A stretch of DNA of 64,000 bases from Vanrija pseudolonga (Eukaryota > Basidiomycota > Tremellomycetes > Trichosporonales > Trichosporonaceae), in the NCBI RefSeq assembly GCF_020906515.1, contig NC_085849.1, positions 2,294,001 through 2,358,000 on the forward strand, in the 5' to 3' direction. Below are positions 45,564 through 57,005 of the stretch, one piece after another. The position numbers and the translations under genes were made by a program. The first letter of the stretch is position 1. Every line of letters starts with the position of its first letter. The notes under the pieces were generated by a model. It had not been told where the DNA came from and ran no database searches. It worked only from the letters and a program-made list of their open reading frames with translations.

Positions 45564-47283
45564 CTAACGTCGTTCGTCGCCTGCGCCGTGGCTCACTGTG
45601 CGCAAGATGTAGTCGTCTCCGGACTGAGTAATGTAGCGGACCCATGGCAGCCTGGAATTCGAGTCAGCAGTCGCGCGCTTTATGCCGGCTTCCAGGCGAC
45701 TCACGCAGCGTATCCAGACTTCTCAACAATCTTGAGATACCGAACTGTACAGTGTCAGCGCTCGCTTTCTTCGCGACATGTCGACAAACGTACCCTGGAT
45801 TCCAGACACTGTAAAGTATGGGATCTCAAACTTGACCGAGATTGGTGTCTTCTTGTCAATCTCCTCGCTGCGGACCGACGGCAGGCCAAAGTGGGCGCGC
45901 ATGAGGTAGTCCTTGGCACCACCAAGCTGCTTAATCTTCCAGATGAACGCCGACTTTTCCGGAGCGTAGACGACCGAGCCGACTGATGCCTGGGAGGGAG
46001 TCAGCTTCGATACAGCATGCAGAAACTGCTACACACCCTGAACTTGGGACTGTCGGCGTCGTCGGGAACGGGGACGTAGATCTCGACGTTGTTGGCTGTG
46101 CTACGCCTCTTGAACTGGCCGCGGACCTTGACCATGTACTCTACTCTGGAACCGCGGTACGACTCGACGCTAGCCTCGACCCAAACCAGAGGCTTGACCG
46201 GCGTAGAGAGGCGGTAAGACATGAGCTCGAACTCTCCGTCGGGAGGGATGAACGAGATGGTGCGGTCGTTTTCGAACCGCGACAAGCGCACACATTGGTG
46301 GAACTTGACGTCCTCCATCTCGACCGCCTTGCCGCGCGCAGCTGAAATGTCAGCACAAGTCCACACCGCCTCAACTCACCCCTTCCAGTCGACTCGAACA
46401 TGACCTTGTCGTTCAGGCCCAGACGCAGCTCTGGCATGCCCGAAAGGTAACACTTCATCTTGACGGCGCCCAGAATCTCACTTCGAATGACGTTTCCAGA
46501 CGCGTTGACAAGCAGGTTGACACTCTCGACAACGTCCAGGAAGACTTCGTTCTTGCGGTATCGGATACCCTCCGAACGCCACGACACGGCGTTGGTGACA
46601 GCCATGGGTGGGCGGACCTGCACCTCGAGCTTGTGCGACTCTTGTGTAATGTACCTGGCGTCAGCTTCGAACAGGCCTTCGTGAGCTCACTCCTGGAGAA
46701 TCTTGGACTCGGTAGTCTGGGGGAAGCCAAAGTCCATCATCCTGCGGTGTCAGGTTGCCATCTCAACAGCCGTCAGCCGACTCACTCGTCAAGCAGCTCG
46801 TAGATGATGATGAAGTTGTCACGGACCGACTCCTCCTCGACGGTCTGAACGTAGACGGTGAGGACCTCGATCAGGCGATGGAGGAAGAGGATGATCTCCG
46901 CCGCGTTCGAGTTACGTTTAGAGAGGGCCAGGACTGGATGAGTTAGTGCTAGCTTGGATGCCGTTTGGAAGCTCGACAACTCACGGTACAGGTTGTTGTG
47001 CCGGACGTGCATGTAGTTGATCCCCTCATCCGTGAAGCATGGCTGGACGGTGACGCCTTCCTCCTCCATGTCGAGGATGAGGGGGAGGAACTTGTCCACA
47101 TAGCTGGGGGACACATCGTCGCGGTACGACCGCTGGATGAGGGACTGGGCGTGTTAGCAAGAGCTTGAGCCGAATGTCGCAAAGCTCACCTTGCCCTTGA
47201 CGTCGAGAATGGCGACTGGGAGGCATGAGTCAGTAAAGTTGGCGATGGCGCGCGCGAGCGCGCGACTTACCCAAGCTCGCCAT
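45564..47283 (-). CDS. APM1: AP-1 clathrin adaptor, mu subunit
   Basis: Ten exons: 47283-47271, 47215-47190, 47144-46985, 46933-46786, 46741-46691, 46654-46380, 46341-46037, 45989-45794, 45744-45705, 45651-45564; 433 aa. The longin-like N-terminus reads MASLVAILDVKGKSLIQRSYRDDV; HNNLYLLALSKRNSNAAEI, MMDFGFPQTTESKILQEYI and the mu-homology domain (WRSEGIRYRKNEVFLDVVE ... FIPPDGEFELMSYRL ... LPWVRYITQSGDDYILRT) are diagnostic of AP-1 mu. The subunit binds YxxPhi sorting signals and works at the trans-Golgi network/endosomes. The tail continues 10 residues past the usual YxLRT end. Head-to-head with Rho GDI (561 bases). Confidence 0.96.
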
Positions 47284-47844
47284 GATGAGTGCTTTGGATC
47301 TCTTGTTGGGTTTGGGAGGTTGTGGGGACGGGGCTGGAGCCGGATTAAGATGCGATGAAGCTGTTGCTTTTAGGCCGTGTGTTGACGCGAGTAAACGTTT
47401 CTAGAAGTTGCTGTTGTAGTAGTTGTTGTCGTTGCTCGTCATTGCTCGTAGTCGTCGTCGATGTCGCCTGCCTGCTCGACGTGCGTCGCTGACACTGCTG
47501 GAGGCGCGCGGTCGGTGTCACTGGGAGCGTTGTTTATTACCCCCACTTTATCACGCGACGTGGCCGTCGTCCCTGTCTTCCCGTCGTCATTGCGACGCGT
47601 CCAAGCCTCGTAGTGTGCCACGCCCACCGGCCCGCATTCAGAGCCAGCGACGTCCCGTGCGAGGGGGAGGGGCAGCCTCGACCTTGCCCTTGGCCTCGAC
47701 CACCATCTCTCCTCTGTCAACCTTCTTCGTACTACCACATCTACAACTGTTCATTCAACCCCTCAGTCGTCGTCCTCTCCCTCGACGCTTCATATAACCC
47801 TTCTGCACATTCACACGACCCACCTCACTCACACCACCACCACA
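47284..47844. other. Divergent promoter, AP-1 mu / Rho GDI
   Basis: 561 bases shared by two divergently read genes. TTGTTG-type simple repeats lie near 47410-47440. No other feature. Confidence 0.5.
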
Positions 47845-49059
47845 ATGGCCGCCCCTGTACGTCAACCGTTCAACGCCAGCCCAACGCCCCTCGACACCCA
47901 CTGACCCCCGCCCCAGCACCACGAAGACGACGAGCTTGCCCCCACCGCGACTGAGGGATACAAGGTGAGCAGGGAGTGGCCCGGGGTGGTTGTCCCAGAG
48001 GCAACCAGCTCGGTAGCTTGCCCAAGCACCACTGACACCACCAGGTCGGACAGGCCAAGACGGTCGCCGAGCTCGCAAACCTCGACAAGGTGGGTACGGC
48101 TGCTGGCTGAGCGGGGTGGAGGACTTGGGGCGGGGAGTGGGGCAGCAGGGCCAAGCCAGCACGACACCGGCCGGCCAGGCCAGCCAGCCAGCCAGCCAGC
48201 CAGCCAGGTCGGTGCGCGGTGCGCAGACCGCAGGCCGCAGGCGCTGCACACCGCAGGCGTTGGCGTTGCACTAGCTGCATGTCCTCTCGCCGTGGTGCGC
48301 GAGGTGCTTCTCAGCCTCGCCCTCGAGGTGCGACTGCCCGTCTGCATCGCACCGCACATCGCATCGCATGCTGTGCGAGAGGCGAGAGTGGCGTGGCGCA
48401 GCATGTTTGTTCATTGTTGGCGGCTTCAGGGCGCGCGCGCCGCGCGGGCGGGCACAACTACGGACAGGACACGCACTGACCGCCGCCACCACCACCACAG
48501 GAGGACGAGTCGTTGCAGCGCTGGAAGGCGTCGCTCGGTCTCGGCACGTCGGGCGGCGGCGGACAGAAGAAGGTGATCCTCAAGACGCTGTTCCTGCGGT
48601 CGACTACCCGCAAGCAGGGCGACGTGGTGCTCGACCTGACGCAGAGCCCCGCCGAGCTCGCCCAGCTCAAGAAGGCGCCCAGTGAGTGTGGCTTGAGCGC
48701 CCGCGCTGACGGCAGTCACGATCAAGGAGGGTGTCGACTACAGTGTCGGAATCACGTTCAGCGTCGAGGGCGAGATCGTCTCGGGCCTCCGATACATCCA
48801 GGTCGTGAAGCGTACCGGCATCACTGGTGAGCTTGCCGCAGGCATGCCAAGCTGATCCCTAGTCGACCGCATCGAGCACATGCTCGGCTCGTACGGCCCC
48901 CAGCCCGAGCCTTACACAAAGGTGTTTGCCGGCGAGGAGTCCCCCTCAGGCATGTTAGCCCGCTCTGGCTCGTACAACGTCCGCTCGCGTGTCGTTGACG
49001 ACGACGGTGCCGTCTGGCTCGACGTCGAGTGGGGCTTCAAGCTCGGCAAGGAGTGGTAG
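47845..49059 (+). CDS. RDI1: Rho GDP-dissociation inhibitor
   Basis: Exons 47845-47856, 47917-47964, 48045-48089, 48501-48681, 48716-48826, 48863-49059; 197 aa. N-terminal regulatory arm HHEDDELAPTATEGYK, then EDESLQRWKASLGLG and the immunoglobulin-like domain with GVDYSVGITFSVEGEIVSGL, MLGSYGPQPEPY, and the closing WLDVEWGFKLGKEW, all classic RhoGDI. It holds GDP-bound Rho/Cdc42/Rac by the prenyl group and regulates polarity and cell-wall growth. The first exon is only 12 coding nt. Intron 3 (48090-48500, 411 nt) is about eight times longer than is usual in this window and carries simple repeats. Confidence 0.96.
48172..48208 (+). repeat. (CCAG)n simple repeat inside an RDI1 intron
   Basis: About seven CCAG/GCCA units in tandem within the long third intron of RDI1. 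It offers several cryptic CAG acceptors. Confidence 0.85.
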
Positions 49060-49293
49060 GCGACTTGTCCTCAACCTGCTTGTTTCCCCCACCATCGCCC
49101 TCTGGCCCAGCGTCGCGCCTCGCCGCCGCAGCGCCTTCTTTGCACACTCCGTAGTATTTCTTTACTTCTGACATTGACGTGACCCGGTTCCCAAGAGCTC
49201 ATGCATATCCCCCGTGCTTCTTTCATTGTGCGGTGAGCAATGCCGTGGTCATCCAGTTCATGCATATCCGTGATACTAGCCCCTCCACTCCCA

Positions 49294-51760
49294 TTAGTAC
49301 TCTGAGCCCTCGACCTGTGTGGTGTCAGCTCGTGTCGTGGCGCGGGTCTCAACCTCCACACCAGCTCACATTAAACGTCTTGGCGTACTTGATATACTGC
49401 GCCATGAGGGGGAAGACGCCCTCGGGCAGGTTCATGCTGAGAAGGGTGTACTCGATCTTTGACAGGCCGTGGGTCAAGCCGAGCTTGTAGATGGCGTGGG
49501 CAATAGCCGACGGGTAGCACGCGCCCATGTACCACCTGTTGTGGTAGACTGTGAGCTTGATGGCGGCGTTGAGCGTGCGCTGGAGGTCACCCTCGTCGCT
49601 GTAGATTTCGAGGACGCGGAGCAGCGCCTTGGCCGAGAACTTGGCATCAAGGCAGCGCACAAACGCGTCCTTGGCCTCGTCCTTGTGGTGCAGTCGCAGT
49701 GCGAGCTCGCCCAGAATCTCCCACTCGGTCCCAGTCTTGCGGTACGACATGTGCTGCATCTGGAAGTGGGAGATCTCCGCACGCCAGATGGTGTACACTC
49801 GCAGGTCGTCGTACAGTACCAAGAAGAGGTTGTCGAGCCAGCGCTCACACAACCTCTTGTTGGCAAATGCCGAGCCCTCGTACGCTTCTGCCGTGATCGC
49901 CTGATCACTGTTCTTGTCCTTGTCCTCTGGGGCGTGGACAAGAGTTTTCGGTTTTTGAGGCAACGCTTCGGCCTCCTCCTCGAGTCCGACCTCCTCGTCA
50001 TCAACCTCGTCGTCGTCATCGCCGTCGGCGTCCGAGCCATTGCCGTTGGCACCGTGGCGCTCCGACTCGCTCGACACGCGAATGGCCGGCACTCCATCGC
50101 TTGGCGGTGCCGAACCCGGACGCGAGTGTAATCCTCGCGTCGATGCGTCCTCATCAGCATGGCCATTGGCGTCACCCTTGTCGCCGTTTTCTCCGTGAAC
50201 CGACACCGAGCCGACGTCTACTGACGCCGAGGTCTTGTGCTGGCGGTACTCCTCCTCCATGACGAACACGGCCGATCGGGTCTTGAGCAGCTCATCCCAG
50301 CTGATCTTGGACACCAGAAGCGCGAGGAGCGAGTACGCCTTTGCAAACGTGCCGCGTAGTCCTGGTGCGGGCAGACGCAACAAGGCAACGTCGGCCTCAT
50401 TGTCCCGCGCGGACTCCTCGTCGATGATGCCAGAGTCGGCGATGTACTTGAGCACTGGTAGATGCGTCCGCGCTGGTGTAGGCATGCGGTGGAGGTCGCG
50501 CTCGTTGAACGTGAACATGGGGCACGAGTTGAGGGTGAGCAACGCCTTGTCGTACTGTCCCAGCTGGATATGGGCTTCCGCCAGCTTGGCCCAAGTCAGG
50601 AACTCGGATGGTGCCGAGTTGACCGCCTGCTGCGCGACCTGTCTCGCCCACTCTGCCTTGCCCTTGGACAATAAGAAGTCGACCTGGGCCAGCAGGATAG
50701 GATATGACTTGGGAAGCTTCGCAAGGGCCTGGTTCATGATCTGGACCGCCTTGATCTCCTCATCTGCGAGGTGGTCAGTGCCCGCTCTCGATCTTCACAA
50801 CGCACTCATTCCAATGTAGCTCTGGGCGAGCAGCGCCGCGACCTCGGGTTCCTTGGCATACAGCCGCTCAAACAGGTTGGCTGCCCGTTCGAGGCGGAAC
50901 GAGTCGGAAAAGTACTTGAGCAGACCCGCGGTCAAGTGGTTGGAGATGTTGGTCGCGACCTGGACCTCGGGGTCCGAGCCGAGCTGCCATCCTTGGAAGA
51001 AGAGCTCCTCAGCCGCCTTGAGGAACCGCTCCTCCTGCTCGACGGTCGTGATGATGTCGAGCTTGCGGTACCCTGCGAGGCGGTATGACGCGTCGTCGGC
51101 GTACCGGATAGCGCGAAGCATGGCGGACAAGTAGGTCTCCTGCCAGATCTCTGGCGTTGCCTCGTGCCGGTCTCCGCGCAGATCGACGACATAGGCGTCC
51201 ACGCCGCCGGGAATGCGCACGTCTACGCGCACATCAACGCGCGAGAAGGCGTTGAAGCAGCTGGCGGGTTAGAGTGTGCTCGACACAACGAGACCCACCA
51301 GTAGGTGCCGGTGCGAACGCGCCATCCCGAGCCCTTGCCAAACCATGCTGGCGACTCCTCGACATGGAACTGGAGCGAGTTGAAGTATGCCGCAACCGAG
51401 GCCGAGGAGGAGGCTTCGACACCCGAGCTGCAGCGTTAGCAACATGGTGAAGCCCCCAACGTACCAGTAGTGATATGACCCAATGTCCTTCTGTGCAGCC
51501 TTCTGGCCATATGACTTGACGACGTGACAGAGATCCGGGGGGCCGAGCTCGCGGAACGACGCTGAGGGTGTCAGCTGCATCAAACAAGAGTGCATCAGCT
51601 CTCACCTAGCGTCTCGGTGCGTGCGATGACCGACTCGCCGATGTCGGTCTGCGAACGCGGGTCAGTGCACGCGCTTCGGAGGACGTGGACGCGTAGTCGC
51701 TGGCCGGTGCTTGTTGCTTACCTCTACAAACTCGGGGATGTCCTTGAAGAGTTCAGACAT
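49294..51760 (-). CDS. ChAPs-family protein (exomer cargo adaptor, Bch1/Bud7 type)
   Basis: Exons 51760-51722, 51648-51606, 51561-51465, 51427-51299, 51260-50806, 50763-49370, 49314-49294; 725 aa. Start MSELFKDIPEFVETDIGESV; SFRELGPPDLCHVVKSYGQK, GSYHYCSGVEASSSASVAAY, CFNAFSRVDVRVDVRIPGG and YKKL-like TPR stretches (YPILLAQVDFLLSKGKAEWA; AHIQLGQYDKALLTLN) match the Chs5-Arf1-binding proteins. An acidic insert of ~130 residues (Asp/Glu and Gly/Asn-rich) splits the TPR region. C-terminus KTFNVEGSEY. In yeast these proteins, with Chs5, form exomer and carry Chs3 and other cargo from the trans-Golgi to the plasma membrane. Which of the four yeast paralogues is closest cannot be told. Confidence 0.93.
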
Positions 51761-52054
51761 CCCTGCGAGTCGACTTTGGTTGTAGACTTGTTAGGGGGGG
51801 TAGTCCTTGATATTTGTTGTGGTTGCAAGTCTGTCGAAAGTGAGACTTGGCGCGAGATTGAGTTGGACGTGGAGGTGGGAGCGACGAGGACAAGGTCGAG
51901 AGGGCACGCACCTCTGACGCGGCGCGGCGCGGCGTGGTCGGTCGGTTTCAGCCCTGACTCTCACTTCGACCTCCACGGCACTGCCGCCTGCAACAATCAA
52001 CAACACTCCCTCTCATCGCTCGCTCGCACCCACCCAGCCCCATCGTGCATAGAC

Positions 52055-54186
52055 ATGTCCAGCACGCCAGGCGGCACACTCGACGTGAGTCTGCTTCTGT
52101 GCCTGCATACCACACACACACGGAGCTAACCCCGCGCGCAGGTCGTGCTGGAGACGCCAGGCGCTGGACCCTCTCGGCCAACACAGACCTCGTCACCACG
52201 CCCTCCGCTCCCCGACCCGATCCTCAACGAGGAGGACGAGGACGCCGACCGTGAAGAATGTGAGTGCTCCCAGCGATCGACCAACTGCTGACGCCCAGTC
52301 CTCCGACGACAAAAGGAATACGTCGACCTCGAGCGCTCGGTCGATGAGAGCGCCGAGCTCCTCACGTCCTTGGCGTCGTATCTGACCACGTTCCAGGACA
52401 ATCTGTCTGATGTCTCGGGCCAGATCTCGGATCTGCAGGCTAGGAGTGACGAGATTGAGCGCCAGCTCAAGGGCCGGAGGGTGGGTTGGCTACAACGCAG
52501 CAGCAATCCCGCCAGCTAACAAGCACCCAGGTCATCCTCCCGCCATTGAATGCGCTCCTCTCTGACCTCATCATCCCACCGTCACTGGTGCTCACGCTGC
52601 GCGACACAGAGCCAGCGCAGAACCCCCAGCTGTGGCTGCAGGCGATCGCCGAGCTCGAGGACAAGATGGTGGCTGTCAAGAGCCGAGGGGTCAAAGTCAA
52701 GGCTGCACGCGAGCTCGAGGGCATCATCGAGGCGTTGGCGCTCAAGGCCATCCACCAGCTGCCGCCGTTCTTACTCACGCTCATCCGGCCGCTGCGCTCG
52801 GCATCCAAGGGCCTGAGCACCAACCTGGCCGTCATGCAGACGTCTCTGTTGCTCAAGTACCAACCGTTCTACGCCTTCCTGCTCCGCCAGAGCCCGCGCC
52901 ACGCCAAGCAGGTCGAGCGCGGCTACGTCAACGCCGCGCGCGCATACTACGAGACTGGTCTGCGACGGTATGCCCGTGCGCTGGGCCAGATCCGCCTGCG
53001 GACGCCCGACAAGCCCGAGCTCATCGCTGTCCCGTCGTCAGAGGAGGTCGCCGCGGCGGCAGCCGCAGGAGGCAAGACACCACCAGGCGTCAAAGCCGCG
53101 TACGAGCGGCTGCGGTTCGCTGACCTCGACGTTGAGGGACAAGCAGGCGCGGTCATCCTTGCGTATCAGGCAGATGACAAGGAGATGGTGAGTGTGGAAA
53201 GTGGGGCTTGCTAGGCTGACCACCTCTAGACTGCGCCCGCCGAAGCACTGTTCCGTTTCCTCGGCCTGGTGCTTCTCGACAACGCGTCAGCCGAATTCAC
53301 CTTCATCGTGCGGTTCTTCGCCCGTGCAGGGCTCAGCCAGCCCGCCCCACCACCACGGGCGTTGGCGCTGTCGGGCGCGAGCACACCTGTCGAGTCGCCA
53401 CCTCTGCGTGCCGTGTCCGAGGCTGGGAGGTCACGCGTGGGCGGCGGGACACGGCGCCAGGGTGTCGCGACGCCCGACCCCACCGAGAGCCTCAAGGATG
53501 CCGAGCGTATCTGGACCGAGGTGTTTGGGTCGGCGCTCGAATCGTGCACATCCTTCTTCAATGGCCTGGTCGCGCCGACGCCCTTGCCTGCGATTCCTCT
53601 CCTCACCGTCATCCGGCTCAACGACCACCTGATCGCCACGGCCGAGTCGCGCGGAGCCCTGCCTCTCATCTCGTACCTCACTGGATGGAAGCTGCAGCTC
53701 TGGCCCGTTTACCGCAAGGCGATGGACGCGCACATTGAGTCGCTCAAGCGCCTCGCGGACGAAGCAGACGCCAAGGGCCTGGCGAGCTACATGAGCAAGG
53801 GCGTCAAGGACGCCACGGTGCATGCCGTCGCCCTGCGGTATGCTGCGCTGTTCGGCTGTGTCTCTGCCCTGTCTGACGAGGCTGACGAGGCCATGATCTT
53901 CTCGAGGTATGTTGGTGACGATTGGTGTGGGAGCAGCACACGCTGACGCGCGTTTTTCAGCATGACGCGTCTGCGCACAGAGCTCGTGCGGCTGATTCAG
54001 GTGCAGTCCAACAAGATCAAGGACGCACAGCAGCGACAGTCCTTCACGTCGTCACTGTACGAGCTGGTTGTCCGCGAGCTCATCGCTGGCCCGGGCCCAC
54101 CCACCCATCCACGTCTCCAGGCCGAGCTGTCCTTTTTCCGCACGCGCGAGGAAGAGGCGCGCAGACGCGCAACGCCACAACAGTAG
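52055..54186 (+). CDS. VPS52: GARP tethering complex subunit Vps52
   Basis: Exons 52055-52084, 52142-52259, 52299-52480, 52531-53187, 53230-53906, 53961-54186; 629 aa. After an acidic, Pro-rich leader comes the Vps52 signature FLRRQKEYVDLERSVDESAE and a coiled coil with ISDLQARSDEIERQLKGR. The helical body includes RPLRSASKGLSTNLAVMQTSLLLKYQPFYAFLLRQ and the C-terminal SLYELVVRELI. This matches Vps52/Sac2 of the GARP (and EARP) complex, which tethers endosome-derived vesicles to the trans-Golgi network. Ala/Gly-rich and Pro/Arg-rich insertions occur near the middle. Head-to-head with the ChAP gene, 294 bases between starts. Confidence 0.94.
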
Positions 54187-54419
54187 ACAGGCGCCAGAGA
54201 CCCCCATCAATCCACAGCAGTAGCAACAACACCCCAACCCACCCTCCAGCTCCACAGACCACCACAACAGGGGTCTCGCCACAACCCATCATTTAGTTGC
54301 AAGAATCAACATCATCGTACAGGTGGTAACGCATTACATGCAATGTTTCTCTTTGCGAGCGCGCGTGCAGATCGCACGGCATGGGACTAATCACAGATGA
54401 CAGCGAGAGGAAGGAAGGC

Positions 54420-54962
54420 TTAGACCTCCTCGTCGTCGTCCTCCTCGGCACCCTCGGCGTCGGCAGGCGCGGCCTCCTCGGCGTCGTCGTCCTCGCCGGC
54501 GTCTTCCTCGTCGTCGTCGGCGCCCTCAAACTCCTCGTCGTCCTCCTCCTCCTCGTCCTCCTCCTCGCCCTCGCCAAGGCCAGCGGCGGCGTGCGCCTCA
54601 GCCTGTCGCCATCAGCTGGATGCACGCCTCACGCGGCAAAGTCACTCACCGAGGCATAGTCGACCGTCTTGCGCTTGCGCGAGCCACGGACGATGAGCTC
54701 GTCGTCATCGTCATCGTCATCCTCGTCGTCGTCGGCCTCGGGCTCGTCCTCGGGCGGCGCAGTCGACTTGCCCTTGCCCTTGTCGACGGGGGCGTCGGTC
54801 TTGGCCCTGGGATGTCAGCTGCCTTCCCCCGGTATATAAAGCTCACTTCTTGGCCTCGTCCTCCTCGTCGACCTCGGCATCAGCCTTGCGCTTGTCGCCG
54901 ACCTCGGGGACGGCCTCGGCGGCGGGGGGAGGGGCGGTGGATGCTTGCTCGGCGGCGCTCAT
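54420..54962 (-). CDS. CHZ1: Acidic nuclear protein, Chz1-like histone chaperone
   Basis: Exons 54962-54847, 54806-54650, 54602-54420; 151 aa. Almost entirely charged: DKRKADAEVDEEDEAKK, a run of Asp before ELIVRGSRKRKTVDYAS, then long Glu/Asp blocks to the end. The Asp-run followed by (L/I)-x-RGxRxRxxxDY is the CHZ motif of yeast Chz1, the H2A.Z-H2B chaperone, and total length is similar. Because the rest is low complexity, another acidic histone-binding protein is possible. Divergent from TRM82. Confidence 0.65.
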
Positions 54963-55261
54963 GGTTGTTGTTTTGATGGTGACTTGGGGGAAAGCAAAGT
55001 CAAAGTGGACGGACGCCGCGGGTCAGACGCGCGCCATCATAAACGGCCACAACATCACGACGACGGTGGCTGCCTTCCCTGCCGCTGCCAAACAGCGCGT
55101 CAGTGATACGGATGCAATGTTGGTAAAGGCCACGTCATTGATTTTGCCACGTGGGGGAGTTCTGGCATTCGAGCATTCTCAAAAGTTGAAAGACAAGGAA
55201 GGCAAGACAGGTGTTGATGCGGAGCTCTTGCTAGAGCATACACCCAAGCACCACCACCACC

Positions 55262-57005
55262 ATGGCCACGCTCCCCTTCCCGCCCTCAGCGGTGGCCTCG
55301 ACATCGCGCCACCTCGTCGTGGCGTCCGGCTCGACGCTGCACCTCGTGAGCAGCGACAACGCCGTCGTCAACGCCGCGCCCGACGCCGAAGCGGCCACCA
55401 CCAAGACGAACACGAGCGGCCTGGTGCGCCGGCTGGCCATCAGCCCGGACAACACGGTCGTCGTCAGTGCCGGCGACGACAAGACGCTGCGCGTGTGGGA
55501 TATCGAGGGCGGGCTCAAGCTGCGCTCGACGAGGTGGGTCCCCATCTACAGCCCACGAGACCCAGCTGACAGCCAACCCAGGAACATGATCAAGCGCGTG
55601 GCCGACCTCTCGTTCGACCACGACGGCGCGATCCTCGTCACCGACAAGGTCGGCGACGTGTTCCGGTACCCCGTCGAGCCGCGCGACGTCGACAAGCGCC
55701 CGCAGGGCTTCTCGCTCACGTCGGACCCCTCGCTCAACCCCGACGCAGACTACCTCCTCGGCCATGTGTCCGTCGTGTCCCAGCACGCCCTCACGCCCGA
55801 CGGCAAGCACCTCATCACGGCCGACCGTGACGAGCACATCCGCGTGAGCAGGTACCCCCTGACCTACGTGATCGACCGGTACCTGTTCGGCAGCGAGGGG
55901 TGAGTTGGCGGCTAGGCCTGGTATTCGGCATGTCCGGCTACTGACGCGTGCAGCTTCGTCTCGGCGATTCACGTCCCCGCAGGCCACCCCACCCTCCTCG
56001 TGTCGGGCGGCGGCGAGCCCACCCTCCAGATCTGGGACTGGGCCGCGGGCAAGCTGCTCTCCCGCGTCGACGTGCTCGCCTCTGTGCTCCCTGCGCGCCG
56101 GTACCGCCCCGCGACGCGCCGCGTCAAGACGAAGCGCAACCAGCCGCCCAAGGCTGCCCCTGCTGGCCCGGCACCGAGCGACGACCCCACCAACGAAGGG
56201 TGGTACGTCGCCCCCGAGGGATCAATGTACCCCGTTGGCAATGGCGTTGTCGTCGACCGCATCACGTCGGTCGTTGTCGACGGCGTCACGGTCGTCGTGT
56301 TCAACGTTGAGGGCGGTGCTGCTCTGCACTCGTTTGTGCTCCCCACCGAGGCGTCGGCCGCGTCCCCAGAGGTGTCGTCGGTGACCTTCGCCCACCCCGT
56401 GCTTGGCCTCACGCCTGTGCCCGGCACCCCCTCGAGCTTGTTGGTCGCGCTCGACTCGACGTTTGGCGTCCAGAAGGGTGATGCGGAGCTCGACCAGGCG
56501 CGCGCGGGCCAGTCGTTTGCCGTCGTCGCTGCCGCTGCTGATGGCAAGGTGGGTCAAGCGAATCTGATAAGGTTCGGCCATGCTGACACGCGGCGCACAG
56601 CTCTCGGATGTCTCGGCGGAGCATCAGCCCCTGCTGTCGGCCCTTACTCAATCCCTGGCTGCGTCCGAGTCGCTCGCGGCGACACCAGCGGCCCTGTCCC
56701 AGCTGGCACTGTACCCCAACCTCGGGCTGTTCCCCCGCTGGCCAGGGTTCGAGGAGGACGAGGAGCTGGCCGGCACGGCCGAGGACGGCGTGGCGGCTGG
56801 CGGCGACGACAAGGAAAAACTCAACACGCGGCAGCTTGGACGGATGAAGGCACGGGGAGCCGACGTGCAAGATCTGATTCCGAAGAAGAACAAGAAGCGC
56901 AAGAAGAGTGGCAAGGGTGGCGCCGCTGCCGGGGGTGGTGGTGGTGGCGGCGGCGGTGCAGAGGACGGGGGCGAGGAGGAGGAGGTCAACGTGGCGTTTG
57001 CATAG
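55262..57005 (+). CDS. TRM82: tRNA (guanine-N7)-methyltransferase non-catalytic subunit (WD40)
   Basis: Exons 55262-55533, 55582-55899, 55954-56548, 56601-57005; 529 aa. WD blades include ISPDNTVVVSAGDDKTLRVWD, LSFDHDGAILVTDKVGDVFRY, DYLLGHVSVVSQHALTPDGK, LITADRDEHIRVSRYP, and LLVSGGGEPTLQIWDW. LLGHVSVV, ITADRDEHIRVSRYP and YLFGSEGFVSAI are Trm82/WDR4 hallmarks. The protein scaffolds Trm8 for m7G46 formation on tRNA. The C-terminal ~130 residues are extended with a Lys-rich stretch (KKNKKRKKSGKG) and a Gly run, probably a nuclear signal and linker. Confidence 0.94.

Noticed and set aside
45192-45986. 264-codon plus-strand frame downstream of tRNA-Cys
   Set aside because: Its second half lies antisense to AP-1 mu exons and the first half has no family match; treated as chance.
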